From Micropterus salmoides (lineage: Eukaryota; Chordata; Actinopteri; Centrarchiformes; Centrarchidae): a DNA stretch of 64,000 nucleotides. Numbering within the stretch: the first letter of the stretch is position 1; each line of letters begins with the position of its first letter. The position numbers and the translations under genes were made by a program. The stretch is from positions 45,546,356-45,610,355 of the forward strand of contig NW_024041150.1 in assembly GCF_014851395.1 (NCBI RefSeq), given 5' to 3'. This document shows positions 20,050-32,700 of this stretch, in pieces. The notes beneath the pieces are model-generated. The model was not told where the DNA came from. It did no database searches and saw nothing but the letters and a program-made list of their open reading frames with translations.

Positions 20050-21034
20050 ACCTTCACACCTTCACACCAGTCCAACTACTGATGTCCAGCTGGCCTGGAA
20101 CTGGTCCCCAGAGCCCCTCACACCTCAGCACATCCATTTATTATGTTTCACTGTTAAAGCTAAATTAGACTCAGGCAGCTATAAACAGACAAACAGCTCA
20201 GACTTAGTGAATGTTTTAAATATTTGTATTTTACAGTGAAATAACAGTAGCATGAAAAACTACAGAGTAAAAAAAAGTCGAAATACTTTTTAAGTCACTT
20301 TTTACCCATGTTAGCACCGACATGTTACCTGTTTTGTTGTATTTTTATTCATGTATTTCTATTGAAAGAATCTATTGAGAATGTCTCATTGTCTTGTGGC
20401 TGTAATAATTAATTGTACTGTTATATATTATTATTCATATTTTTTGGACTCTTGTCACAGCAGTGAACTTAAAACAGGGTTACTAAACTTTGGTCTCGTT
20501 CTTGTTGTTCTACTGTGGGTCTTTGGGTTTCACAAAACTGTGGGATGGAAAATGTGACGTGTCCTAGTTTGGCTGTGGCTAACAGATACCTCCGATACAA
20601 ACCTCTCTTCGGTGAAGAACAAAACCACAACCACAGACAGCATGGACGTCTTTCAGCTTCAGTACAGAGTGTCTGTTTGTGTTTAAAGAGTTTTGATTCT
20701 TTAGTCAGTGAACTGGCGAGATTCAGTCTGTAAGCTTTAAATCAAATCCACTCGGAGCTGATTGACTTTTCCAGAGTCCGTTTCTGGACAGAATATAGCA
20801 GATACTGGCTCCTCTTCTGTGTCACGTGTATGCTAGAAATAACATTTGATAAAGCTGTATGTAAGTCTGCATCTCTGCAGACTTGCCTGAGGGAATTACC
20901 CACAGTTCATAGCACTGTGATGTTAAACGTAGCGTTTATCAAATAAGTGTTATTTGAAAATGATGAAGATGTAAGTAAGAGCCTGATAACGTTCACATCA
21001 GACAGTTGGTCCCTTCAGCCTTGAAGATAGTGAA
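20050..21034 (+). other. 3' UTR and downstream DNA of the receptor gene (copy 1)
   Basis: Contains no further exon that I can recognise and no clear AATAAA close to the stop. The last 350 bases before the gap carry many single-base deletions compared with 36810-37147. Confidence 0.5.
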
Positions 21035-21534
21035 NNNNNNNNNNNNNNNNNNNNNNNNNNNNNNNNNNNNNNNNNNNNNNNNNNNNNNNNNNNNNNNNNN
21101 NNNNNNNNNNNNNNNNNNNNNNNNNNNNNNNNNNNNNNNNNNNNNNNNNNNNNNNNNNNNNNNNNNNNNNNNNNNNNNNNNNNNNNNNNNNNNNNNNNNN
21201 NNNNNNNNNNNNNNNNNNNNNNNNNNNNNNNNNNNNNNNNNNNNNNNNNNNNNNNNNNNNNNNNNNNNNNNNNNNNNNNNNNNNNNNNNNNNNNNNNNNN
21301 NNNNNNNNNNNNNNNNNNNNNNNNNNNNNNNNNNNNNNNNNNNNNNNNNNNNNNNNNNNNNNNNNNNNNNNNNNNNNNNNNNNNNNNNNNNNNNNNNNNN
21401 NNNNNNNNNNNNNNNNNNNNNNNNNNNNNNNNNNNNNNNNNNNNNNNNNNNNNNNNNNNNNNNNNNNNNNNNNNNNNNNNNNNNNNNNNNNNNNNNNNNN
21501 NNNNNNNNNNNNNNNNNNNNNNNNNNNNNNNNNN
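21035..21534. other. Assembly gap, 500 N
   Basis: Exactly 500 consecutive N, a round number used by scaffolding software when the true gap size is unknown. It sits at the junction of the two 15.6 kb block copies. Confidence 0.99.
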
Positions 21535-22372
21535 GTCCTTTTCTTGACTTTTGACTATTTGTTTAGTGACTATAATAGAGTACTTGACACATCTTAGGTG
21601 GCAAGTTTTGAACCCGCAGCTGTTTACAACTCCAAACTCTATTACTGTCCTATCTTATTTTGCCTAACACAGCAGGTGGTAATGAGCAGACTCGCATTGC
21701 TTTAAGCCAAAATGAAGTGGATAAAAGTGGATGTAAATGCAGCTGTGGTAGGGCTGCACCTTAGCACAGAACAGGAAGTCCATCCACATGTCCTGAAGAT
21801 GGCTGGAAAGATAACCAGATATGCTACCAAGAGATACCAGGTTTCATGCAGCACACTTGTTGTTCTGCCTCCTGTGGTCCGATCAGCTGTTCTGCTGCAT
21901 CCAAACCAAGACCTGCAGATTCAAAGCAGTCAAAACAGTCAGTTGCACACAACGCTTTCTCACAATGGACTGCAGACATTGCACTTTATCACACCTGAAA
22001 GTCTGAACAAAGGTTCATGTTTTCATACATTTAGACACATTTGGTTAGTTTTGGTTTCACACTTCAATTCTGCGAGTGGACTAAAGGACTTCACATGACA
22101 GACTTGCTTCTTACATACTAATGAAATGTTGATGTGGATGTATATGTTGTAAGTCTTTTAAAGCCTGTGATGGCAGAAAATTGTTTTTTCTGTCTCTTAT
22201 AATCTTTTAGCCAAGTGTTACCGCAGTGTTACATATTTATTAACAAACATGTCTTAAAGGGGAACAGAAGAGACAGACACAAAGAACTAGACTACTTAAC
22301 AAAAGTGGTGATATAGCTTTAAAACAGAAATAGCAACTTAAATAAAACACATTTAACGCTCTCCCTCTTCCA

Positions 22373-22977
22373 AGGGAGAATTAGAAGAACTTTATTGATC
22401 CCTGAGGGGAAGTTCTTTTGTCACAGTAGCACACTTCTCAAGGCATAAGCAATATATATAATAATAACAAAAGCTAGGTATAAAGAATATATAAATATAA
22501 GAGTATAAATGTAAAATATAAAGAAAAATATAAAGGAGTGTGGGTATGTACAACATTTATATTATTAAAGAATTATTATGGTGAACCAAAAAGGACTAGT
22601 GAATAAAAAGCAGCAGAGAATATTGCACATTAATTATTAAACAGATAATATTGCACAGAAAATTGATAATAAGGACCATTTTAATAAATCTACTGTATTG
22701 GTTAGATTAGGTTAGTTAAAATTAGGGGGAAAACATCCTTAGACGTTGTTTACTTTATGTACAGCAATAAAATCATGGGCGTCACGCAGGACTGAGTTGA
22801 GCAGGTGACGGAGCTGAGGATGCTGAGAAAAATGAACGCCATCATGAACAATGACTTGCACCCTCTTCTTGCCTTGGATGGGATTCAGCAGAGCACTTTC
22901 AGTGTCCAGGGGATCCCACCAAAATATAAGACTGACCTAACTTTTTCCTGCCTGCTGCCATTAGGCTCTTAAAATGA
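22373..22977. mobile_element. LINE 3' tail (-) and LINE ORF2 relic (+), copy 2
   Basis: Second copies of the two non-LTR fragments at 6292-6345 and 6690-6889, with the same orientation to each other. The relic ends FLPAAIRLLK and TGA at 22975-22977. Confidence 0.4.
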
Positions 22978-23795
22978 AACAACTGTCTCCTTTATTGTTT
23001 TATTCTTAGATATTTTAGAAATGTATTTATAATTTTAACTCTTGTAGCATTGGGTTTATTTTATTGTCATTTGTTTATGTTTAATCTATGTTTTTAACTG
23101 TGATTGAACATCAACCATGTTTAAAGTTTGGCACAGATCTGAGCATGTACACCAAAGTTATACAACCTCCTGTTTCATGCCTTTAGACTGCACAACAAAT
23201 GTTTGAAGTCAATTGGATTAATTCGCTAGGTGGAGTTACGCAACCTGTTAAACAAACTTCCTGTTTATTCCCTTATGCACCATTTATCTGGGACAAACTC
23301 ACAGGAAACTGCAGGTCTGCTTAAGCTCTGTTCTTTTAATCCAAGTCAATTCAATTTGTATAGCACATTTCAGCAACAAGACAATTCAAAGTGCTTTACA
23401 TAAAACATAAAAGCAACACAAGGAAATATAAAATAATATTTGAATACATTTTTAAAAAAGACTCAAATCACAGAAAAGGTTTTAATAAAATCACACTATA
23501 ATATTTAAGATGAATTTGATCACAAACCAGGCTAAGATTCATTAAAAAGAAAAACATTTATTTCTGAAAATATGTAATGAAATTCAATTAAAAATGACAT
23601 TTCAATTGCATTGTTGCTGTATTTTACCAGATGGTTGGTCTCTGCCCCAATAAACTAAAAGTAAATTTAACTGAACGACCTCTTTGCAGCCATCTGCTGG
23701 AGTGAAAACCATACAGCTATTACAAAGTACAAAGACGAAGGGGGTTGGTTAAACTACTCCGACAGGAAAATTGATCTCACATCACAAGAGGGAAA

Positions 23796-26700
23796 ATGAA
23801 ACAAACATCTCTTCTGCTCTGTAAGTAAATCTAAGCTGACAACATTTAAAAAAATATATATTATATGAGTAGGAGAAGCGTAGTAATGATATACAGAGAA
23901 AAGTTTGAATGTTAGAAAACTTTTAGTCGTAGTTAGAACTTTTTTTTTACTGATCAGTCTGGGGGATCTATCAGTTCTAATGTAGTTAATGATATTCAGC
24001 TGGTCAGAGTCCTGATATCTTGTCTTATCAATACATCTCCCAGCTCTACTGCTATCGCGAAAAAAATGTACATGTCGTTTAAAACTATTACATTTCATGA
24101 TAACAAGCTTGATGATGATTCTACTTAAATTCTGTTCAGTTTCATTTAAATTGCACCACTTCATAACAGAAGTTATATCATAGAAAGCAGGTCTAGACCG
24201 TACTCTTCTTAGTATTATTCATAGAGGCTATGAACAAGCCCTTGGCACCATGATGGGCAGCCTCGCCCTGTTGGGTTGCAAAAGAGCGTGAGAGAGAGTC
24301 ACAGCTCTATTGAGCCGTTTATTCATTTAGCCATCAGTTGTAATGACTTCATGAGTTTATAATCATTAGAGACAAAACCCATCACCTCCTGTGCTCACCT
24401 GTTACACATTTATCTTTACACTTATGAACCTCAGAAATGGCTGTGAAAGCAGATGTATATTTAGACATCTGGTTTCCTCCCGCCAACATTCACCCACTTA
24501 CTTCAATGGTTTCATCATCGCCTCTTAGACCCCATCCTCACTGCTTAAAGACGTTTTATTCTTTTGATAGCACTTCTCAATCAGTCTTCATTAACAGGTT
24601 ATGTACAACAGTCCTTTAATGTACCTGTAATCAAACCCACTCTTGGTCCAGGGATCTTAGACCAACATCTAAGCTTCCTGTGTTCTCTAAGATCAGAGAC
24701 TTTCAAAAGGTTTCTGTGTTTGGACAAATCTTATTCATATAAGCAACTGCGCTGAGATAACTTCTTTTATGAATTAAAGTGTTGGGGATTAGGGTTTAGA
24801 TGGCATCAATGTTTATATTAAATAATGTAATAATTATTATTACTTTTATTTAATAATCAATAATACAATATAATTTAAAGTTATATCTACCTTGAGGCAC
24901 CACTCTTGAAACAAAACAAATAGCCCATTACTTAATTTAGTCTCATTAAATATACTAAACTATTTATTTGTAATTTTGGTTGAAAATTTAATTTCTGAGC
25001 ATCATAAAATTGCCATTAATAGATAGTGATTTGAAGGATTTGCAGTTCTATGTGGCAGAGGTTGCCAATATATTCATTCTTAGGCAATATTAAAAGAAAC
25101 AAGCATTTATTTACATGGTAAATAAAGCAAAACACACAAGATGAAGCGAACTAAAATGCACGACACCAAGACAAAGAGATCTGCATGTCAGATAAGGATG
25201 GTGTGGTGGGTGCAAGTGTGTGTGTGTGTGCGTGAACGCAGAACAAAAGGTGAAGGGGAAACTTTAAGTTGCTTCCTGCATATGCATGGTTTAAGGCCGA
25301 ATCAAAGAATGTTGTGTATATGTCTTCTGTGTAACAGTGCAAAGTTAAAAGGAGTTAGTTACCATGCGAAGACTTTGTGTCTGAAGCATAACATCTCTAA
25401 CCAATCCAGCAGAGGCTGAGAACTGTAAAGTTAGTTACATTATCTCACGTTAACAGTGATCACTTGTACCATAAAACTTCAATGAAAAACACATCAATGT
25501 ACATTTACAAAAGAAAAATGGTCCTGTTAATGCTGCAGTTAAATTAAGGCACTAATAATGATAATAATAATAGGACTAATAATTATTATTGTTGCAGAAG
25601 TTGTTGAGCAGGAACATAGGGGCAGCATGTGGCTAGAAACCACATTTACCTCTGAAGTTGGAGGTTGGAGATGAGAATGACGTCACACCCGAGTTGACAG
25701 CGTTCCATTTAACAAGTCGAAAACATCCCTCGGCCAACCGTTGTTTACACCTAGCCAGGTTAGCCATTGTTATGCCGGTTGATAAAAACCGCATTGTGTG
25801 GTATTTACTCATACTTAATACTGTAGCAACACATCCGCAGACAGCAGCTGGAAAGCACTTTTTTTATTTCTATGAGTCACAAGTACAGAGAAGTGCTAAT
25901 AAACAGTATAAACTGTAGCTTTGACTAACTGTTGATACTCAGAGCAGCCATCTTGGATCACGAAGTCGGAGTAGTACGGTTCTCCACAATTTTCATTAAC
26001 GTTCGCTTTGAATTTCCAGCTTTGAACTTGGAAATTTCGACTTCCCATGTCAAATAGAACGCACCATTAGGACAGGGAGATAGTAACGTGCATTACTGGG
26101 ATGAGACAAATGCAGTTTGCAAGAGAAAAGACGTGAAAACGTCTTGAATTTGAAAGAAAGGAATCTATGGGATGATACTTGTTTTATCTGAACTTTAACA
26201 TGATGTAATAAAGCAGTGCAAACATTAGGTTCACAGTTCAATAAACTTTTAAACTGCTGTGACGGTTCTCAGTCATCCAGTACATAGTTATCCAACAAAG
26301 GTTAAAATCAAGGGCAACTGGACTTGGTTCAAGCATACAGGTGCTGGTCATATAATTAGAATACCATCAATCATCAAGAATTATTTCAGTAATTCCATTC
26401 AAAAAGTGAAACTTGAACCATATATTCATTCACACAGACTGATATATTTCAAATGTGTATTTCATTTAATTGTGATGATTAAAACTGACAACTAATGAAA
26501 ATACCAAATTCCAATTCCAAATAAGACCAATACAAAAAAAAGGATTTTTAGAAATGTTGGCCAACTGAAAAGTACGAACATGAAAAGTATGAGCATGTAC
26601 AGCACTCAATACTTAGTTGGGGCTCCTTTTGCCTGAATTACTGCAGCAATGCGGCGTGGCATGGAGTTGATCAGTCTGTGGCACTGCTCAGGTGTTATGA

Positions 26701-29700
26701 GAGCCCAGGTTGCTCTGATAGTGGCCTTAAGCTCTTCTGCATTGTTGGGTCTGGCGTATCGCATCTTCCTCTTCACAATACCCCATAGATTTTCTATAGG
26801 GTTAAGGTCAGCCGAGTTTGCTGGCCAGTTAAGAACATCGATACCATGGTCCTTAAACCAGGTACTGGTAGCTTTGGCACTGTGCGCAGGTGTCAAGTCC
26901 TGTTGGAAAATGAAATCTGCAACTCCATAAAGTTGGTCAGCAGCAGGAAGCATGAAGTGCTCTAAAACTTCCTAGTAGACGTCTGCGTTGACCTTGGACC
27001 TCAGAAAACACAGTGGACCAACACCAGCAGATGACAGGGCACCCAAACCATCACTGACTGTGGAAACTTTACACTGGACTTCAAGCAACGTGGATTCTGT
27101 GCCTCTCCTCTCTTCTTCCAGACTCTGGGACCTTGATTTCCAAAGGAAATGCAAAATTTACTTTCATCAGAGAACATAACTTTGGACCACTCAGCAGCAG
27201 TCCAGTCCTTTTTGTCTTTAGCCCAGGCGAGACGCTTCTGACACTGTGTCTTGTTCAAGAGTGGCTTGACACAAGGAATGCAACAGCTGAAACCCATGTC
27301 TTGCATACGTCTGTGCGTGGTGGTTCTTTAAGCACTGACTCCAGCTGCAGTCCACTTTGTGAATCTCCCCCACATTTTTGAATGGGTTTTGTTTCACAAT
27401 CCAGCTGTCAAGTCAGCAGTCTTCCCCTTGATTGTGTAGCCTACAAAACTAGACTGAGAGACCATTTTGCAGGTGTTGAGTTAATTAGCTGATTAGAGTG
27501 TGGCACCAGGTGTCTTCAATATTGAACCTTTTCACAATATTCTAATTTTGTGAGATACTGATTTGGGGGTTTTCATTAGTTGTCAGTTATAATCATCAAA
27601 ATTAAAAGGAATGAACACTTGAAATATATCAGTCTGTGTGGAATGTATGCATTATACAAGTTTCAAGTTTTGAATGGAATTACGGAAATCTTTTTGATAT
27701 TCTAATTATATGACCAGCAACTGTATATACTAGGTTCACCTGTTAAATTGCTTGTTAACACAAAAAGCTAATCAGCCAATCACATGGCAGCAACTCAATG
27801 CTTTTTGGCATGTAGACGTGGTGAAGACAACTTGCTGAAGTTCAAACCGAGCATCAGAATCGGGAAGAAAGGGGATTTAAGTGACTTTGAACGTGGCGTG
27901 GTTGATCCTCCTGGTCTACTGGGATTTTCACCACAACCATCTCTAGGGTTTACAGAGAATGGTCCGAAAAAGAGAAAATATCCAGTGAGCAGCAGTTGTG
28001 TGAACGAAAATGTCTTGTTGATGTCAGAGGTCAGAGGAGAATGGGCAGATTGGTTCCAGATGACAGAAAGGCAACAGTAACTCAAATAACCAATAAAGTT
28101 AGCCATGAGGAATTAGGGCAGTTCTGAAGGAAAAATGGGTCCAGCCCGGTACTGGCAAGGTGTACCTAATAAAGTGGCCGGTGAGTGTATATATGTCTTA
28201 TCACATGTCAACGCTCAAACCAACCTGTGTCTCATTTGTCTTCAGTGCTGACCTACCTGCTCTTCTGCAGAACAAACCAAGGTTAGTGAAACTCTGATTG
28301 CTCTTTGAACATGTTGGATTTGGATTTTCCGGCAGGATGGGAGTCAGTCTCACTGTTCATCACAGGGCTGGGACGTGATGGGAATCATAGGTCAGTTTTT
28401 AAATACATAAATTTGCATTTCTAACATGACTAAACGCTATTTTCTGAAAAACAAGATGGTAAAGGACTCCTTCTTCTGGGATTTTTTTCATGCAGTTATG
28501 GTACAGAAGTGAAAATTTTTGTCACCGTCTACTTTTTTAGTTTGCTGAGCGAGACACCAAACAACCACCTAATGTCAGTTTGCCTCTTCGCTAATCAGCT
28601 GAAGAAATCAACACCTTCAAAACATCCCTGCAAACGACATTTTTGATCAGTTTAAATACTCGGCTTGTGACAAGCTACTCTGAATATTACTACATACAGA
28701 CAGCTTTTATTTTTGCTTGTTTGAAACACTTGGCCCAACCCGAGTCTGAATTCACACATCTCTTTTCCATCTCTGTTATTATCAAGAAACCCACGACAAA
28801 CGCACCAGTCCGACCACAGCGTCCTTCAACTTGTTAGCAGTGGTTGCTGTATGTCGCTTGGAAGTGACGTTGCTATTCCAAATGCTATGTCACTTCAGCT
28901 CACGTGTTGGTGGTGCAAACACAATCAGAAAAATAAAACCCTTGAAGGTATGTAGTTCTTTGGGGGAGCTCCACAGTGGGCAGTTTCTCTCAGGTGGTAT
29001 CCAGAACTGTTTGGTCCAAAAAACACCTATTGTGTCTCCGTCCCCATGTCGACTCTGTCTGTCAAACATGTACACTGTCAGAGGCTCTGAGAATCTCTGA
29101 TATAGAAGATCCCGCTAAAAGTGCAAAAAAACACAAAAGGTTCAATGTAATGTGATTCATGATATAATGGAAACTAGCCGCCAGAGGGTACTGGGTAATG
29201 TAGTTTTTCTCAAAACATATTGAATTTCTGCAGCGCGTCTGACTGTGAGTCCCTGCAGCTCTCAGTTTTTCAGCTGGAAGTCTGTCTTTCTGAGCTGTGA
29301 GGAGGACGACAGCTCTACTGGATGGACGCTGAGGAGGAACACAACCAGAGAAACCAGGACTCAGTGTGATGACTGGGGAAAAGCAGCTGGTTCTTCCTGT
29401 AATATCACTGACATCGTCCCGTCAGACAGTGGAGTTTACTGGTGTGAGTCCAGAGAGGGAGCAAACAGTAACACCATCAACATAACTGTCACTGGTAAGA
29501 TCAGACTGTGGAGTTAGTGTTGATGAAGCTGTGTGTAAATGATGAAATGCTGTAGTTTGTCTCTGTGTTGAGATGGACCAGTGATCCTGCAGAGTCCTGT
29601 CCTCCCTGAGATGGAGGGACATGATGTCACTCTGCACTGTAAAACAAAGACCCCTCCCTCCAACCTCCCAGCTGGTTTCTATAAAGATGGCTCCCTCATC

Positions 29701-32700
29701 AGGACTGAGCCTACAGGTCACATGACCATCCACCATGTTAACAAGTCTGATGAAGGCCTCTACAAGTGTAACATCAGCGGTCGTGGAGAGTCTCCATCCA
29801 GCTGGATCTCTGTCACAGGTGAGGAGCTCAAAGATAATTCTCAAACTGACCTTGTTTGTTTTCTACATTGAGTTCAGCAGGTTTCAGGACAGCAGAGATG
29901 ATTCATGATGTGACAACATTTCTAACTTTGCAATCTACAAAGAACCAAGAGTGAAATCTCTCAGAGTTCAACCCACCGTGATATCTGGTCTTTTTAACTC
30001 TTACTTCCTTACTTAAACCAAGGTGGAAACAGATTACAAATTAATTTCTGGTTGTTTTTCTTGTGGCATTTTGGTGAATTAATTTTCCATTTATTTTTAT
30101 TTCTGTGCCATTAATTATAATTTTTCTTTTCTTGTTAACTTTAGTGAAGCCCACCACCACAAGTCCTCTTTCAACCCCCTCTCCTCCTGGTTCCTCCTCC
30201 TCTTCCTCAACCACTCTTCCTCCTGGTTCCTCCTCCTCTCCTCCTCTCTCTGTGTTGTGGGCTGCTGTTCTGTCTTTCTGTGTTCTGGTTCTACTGGTTC
30301 TTCTGGTTCTACTGATGAGACGATGTATCCTTAGGAAACTTAAAGGTTAGTCACAGACTCCATGTGCTGCAGTTCACATTTAAAGTCACATTTTGCTGTT
30401 GATACATTTCTGTTAACACTTCTGGACGTACAAATAATAACAAGTTACAAACGGTCTGTCTTTCATGTCACATGATCTTCCTCGGCAGATGAAGTATGGA
30501 ACTGTAGATGTTCAAATTTCCATATTTCTGGACACTTATAGGATTTCTATTTTATATTGGCTTAAATTTCTGCTCCTTTTGGCTCATTCAGCTGCTGAAG
30601 TAGAAGTTGGAGATGATGACATCACAGATGACATCACATACAGTGATGTCAATATATTACATCGCCTACAGCAGCCAATCAGACGCAGCAGAGGTAACGA
30701 TGTTTTATTGATTCAGGATGAGCACTGTGTGTGCTCTTGTTCTTATGACTTTGTGAGGACCAAGTGGAGTTTTAGACCTTGAGAGGACACTTTGGAAAGT
30801 GACATTTTAAAGGAGGAAATGATATAAAGCATGTTCAACAAAGTAATCAAATGTAAAAGCAATGTTTAGTAGTCCATAAAGTTGTACACTGTAGTCTGGT
30901 CTGTTGTGGGTGATCATAAAGTTTGTTGTGCATTATGAGACTGTTCTGCGCCCTGTGGTGAATCTTATACCAGAAGCCAACAGCTCTTGATAACAACTAG
31001 ATGAACGTGGCCTCAAATAAACTATCCAAATAATCTATAAACGGGCAGATTTGTTTGTATACTGTGCATATACATACTCTACAACACTTCTAAAGAAATG
31101 AAACTGATATTTTGCAATGTTTAATCCAAAGTAACAGACTTACAGAGAGTTCAGGGTAGCGACAGTTCAAACACCAAACAGCAGATCAAGTTTACAGATG
31201 GTTGAGGAAAATAATAGTCCAAACATCAAACAACACATGCAGAAAAACTCGACATGGGAAGATGACCGGACAAGGACTGAACAAAACAGAAGGCAATACA
31301 ATATTTCACAAAGTGAGTGCACCCCTTACATTTGTGTAAATATTTGACTATATCTTGTGACAACACTGAAGAAATGACACTTGTAAACACAATGTAAAGT
31401 AGTGAGTGTACAGCTTGTATAACAGTGTAAATATGCTGTCCCCTCAAAATAACACATCACACAGCCATTAATGTCTAAACCATGTTATTTTGAGGGGACA
31501 GCAAATTTACACTGTAAAATGATTTTGTGAGATACTATGCTTTGGTAAACAAGCAGGCAGGGAGCGAACAGGTGCAGAAAAATACCAAACTAAAGCGGGA
31601 CAGACCAACAACGGAAAACGTATAATAAAGGCAAGTCTTCACAAACACAGACCAAAAAGACCATAACCAAATAAAACAACCGAACAGGCTGAGACAAAAA
31701 TATAACACATAAAACAAAGACCAAGTAGTGTTAAGAACAAGATAATTTTTCATCAGTTTAATTAGTGGACTTTTACTCGTATCTCTTCTGTTAAATTTGG
31801 CTGATATTTGCTTGATAGATTTTTCATTATGTAATTTTCCAATATTATTCATTAATATGGGTTAATTATTGACAGTAGGAGCAAAAAATATTTTTGTATA
31901 ATGACTGCAGTAGTAGTAGCAGTAACTATACTAACAGTGCTGGTGTCATCTGTATGTGTTTCGTTTTCCAGAGCATGGTCCAGCTGTAGTCTACTCTGAA
32001 GTGAGAGGAGCAGGAGACATCAGTTATGAACAAATAGTGAACAAAGACATCAAATCAAACAGGACAAGAGGTACAGCTGCTCTTCTTTGTTTCCATCATG
32101 AACCAACTCTAGAAAAATCTGTTAGAGAAGAATACTGGAGAGTCTATTTTGGGTTGTCACAGTACTCTGTAAGTATGGTAGTTATTAGACACATGGAGAT
32201 ATCTAATGCTCAATACTCTGTGGTTCCTGTTAGCAGTTTGGTCGTATGTTTCACCACAGTTGGTGTTGTTGCGGGCGAGTGTTCGGGGAAGCAAGACATG
32301 AGCGTTTAGCCTTTACTGGTTTCCCATCAGCATAAACACATCCAATGACATTTATTTAGGTCAGAATTGAATTTATAAGATTGATAAAATTCCATTATTT
32401 TTCTTATTGAAAACACACTTCACGTGAAGACGCAAACCAACAACATGTCAGTCCATCATTTCACTGCTGCCTGACTTCCTGTCTGTTGCTCTCAGCTCCA
32501 AGCCCTCGGGTTCTACTGAAGATGTGAACCTAAAATGTGAGTGTTGAACATAAGATTTGTTGAGGAAGAAAAATAAAGCATACCATCAGACATGTAAGTT
32601 AAGAAAGGTTTATCTAGAAAACATAGGATAGGAATGTGTGAAGATATAAGAAGAGACGGACTCAGCAGCAGCGGTGGATTGGCCATCTGGTAATTCTGGC

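Larger units (their letters stand above)
5441..21034 (+). repeat. 15.6 kb direct duplicate block, copy 1 (probable contig-end overlap)
   Basis: This block is collinear with 21535-37147 over its whole length and in the same orientation. Its last bases abut the N run and correspond to 37136-37147, where the other copy continues into unique sequence. Differences are mostly one- or two-base indels with very few substitutions, and deletions are frequent in the last 350 bases next to the gap. The most economical reading is the right end of one contig overlapping the left end of the next, not a biological tandem duplication. Confidence 0.9.

Noticed and set aside
21006..21554. Open frame of 182 codons across the gap
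   Set aside because: Almost entirely made of N; it is an artefact of reading through the gap.
23754..24164. 136-codon - frame in intron 1, copy 2
   Set aside because: In copy 1 the frame is broken by a single base; no domain is visible and it overlaps exon 1 in antisense.
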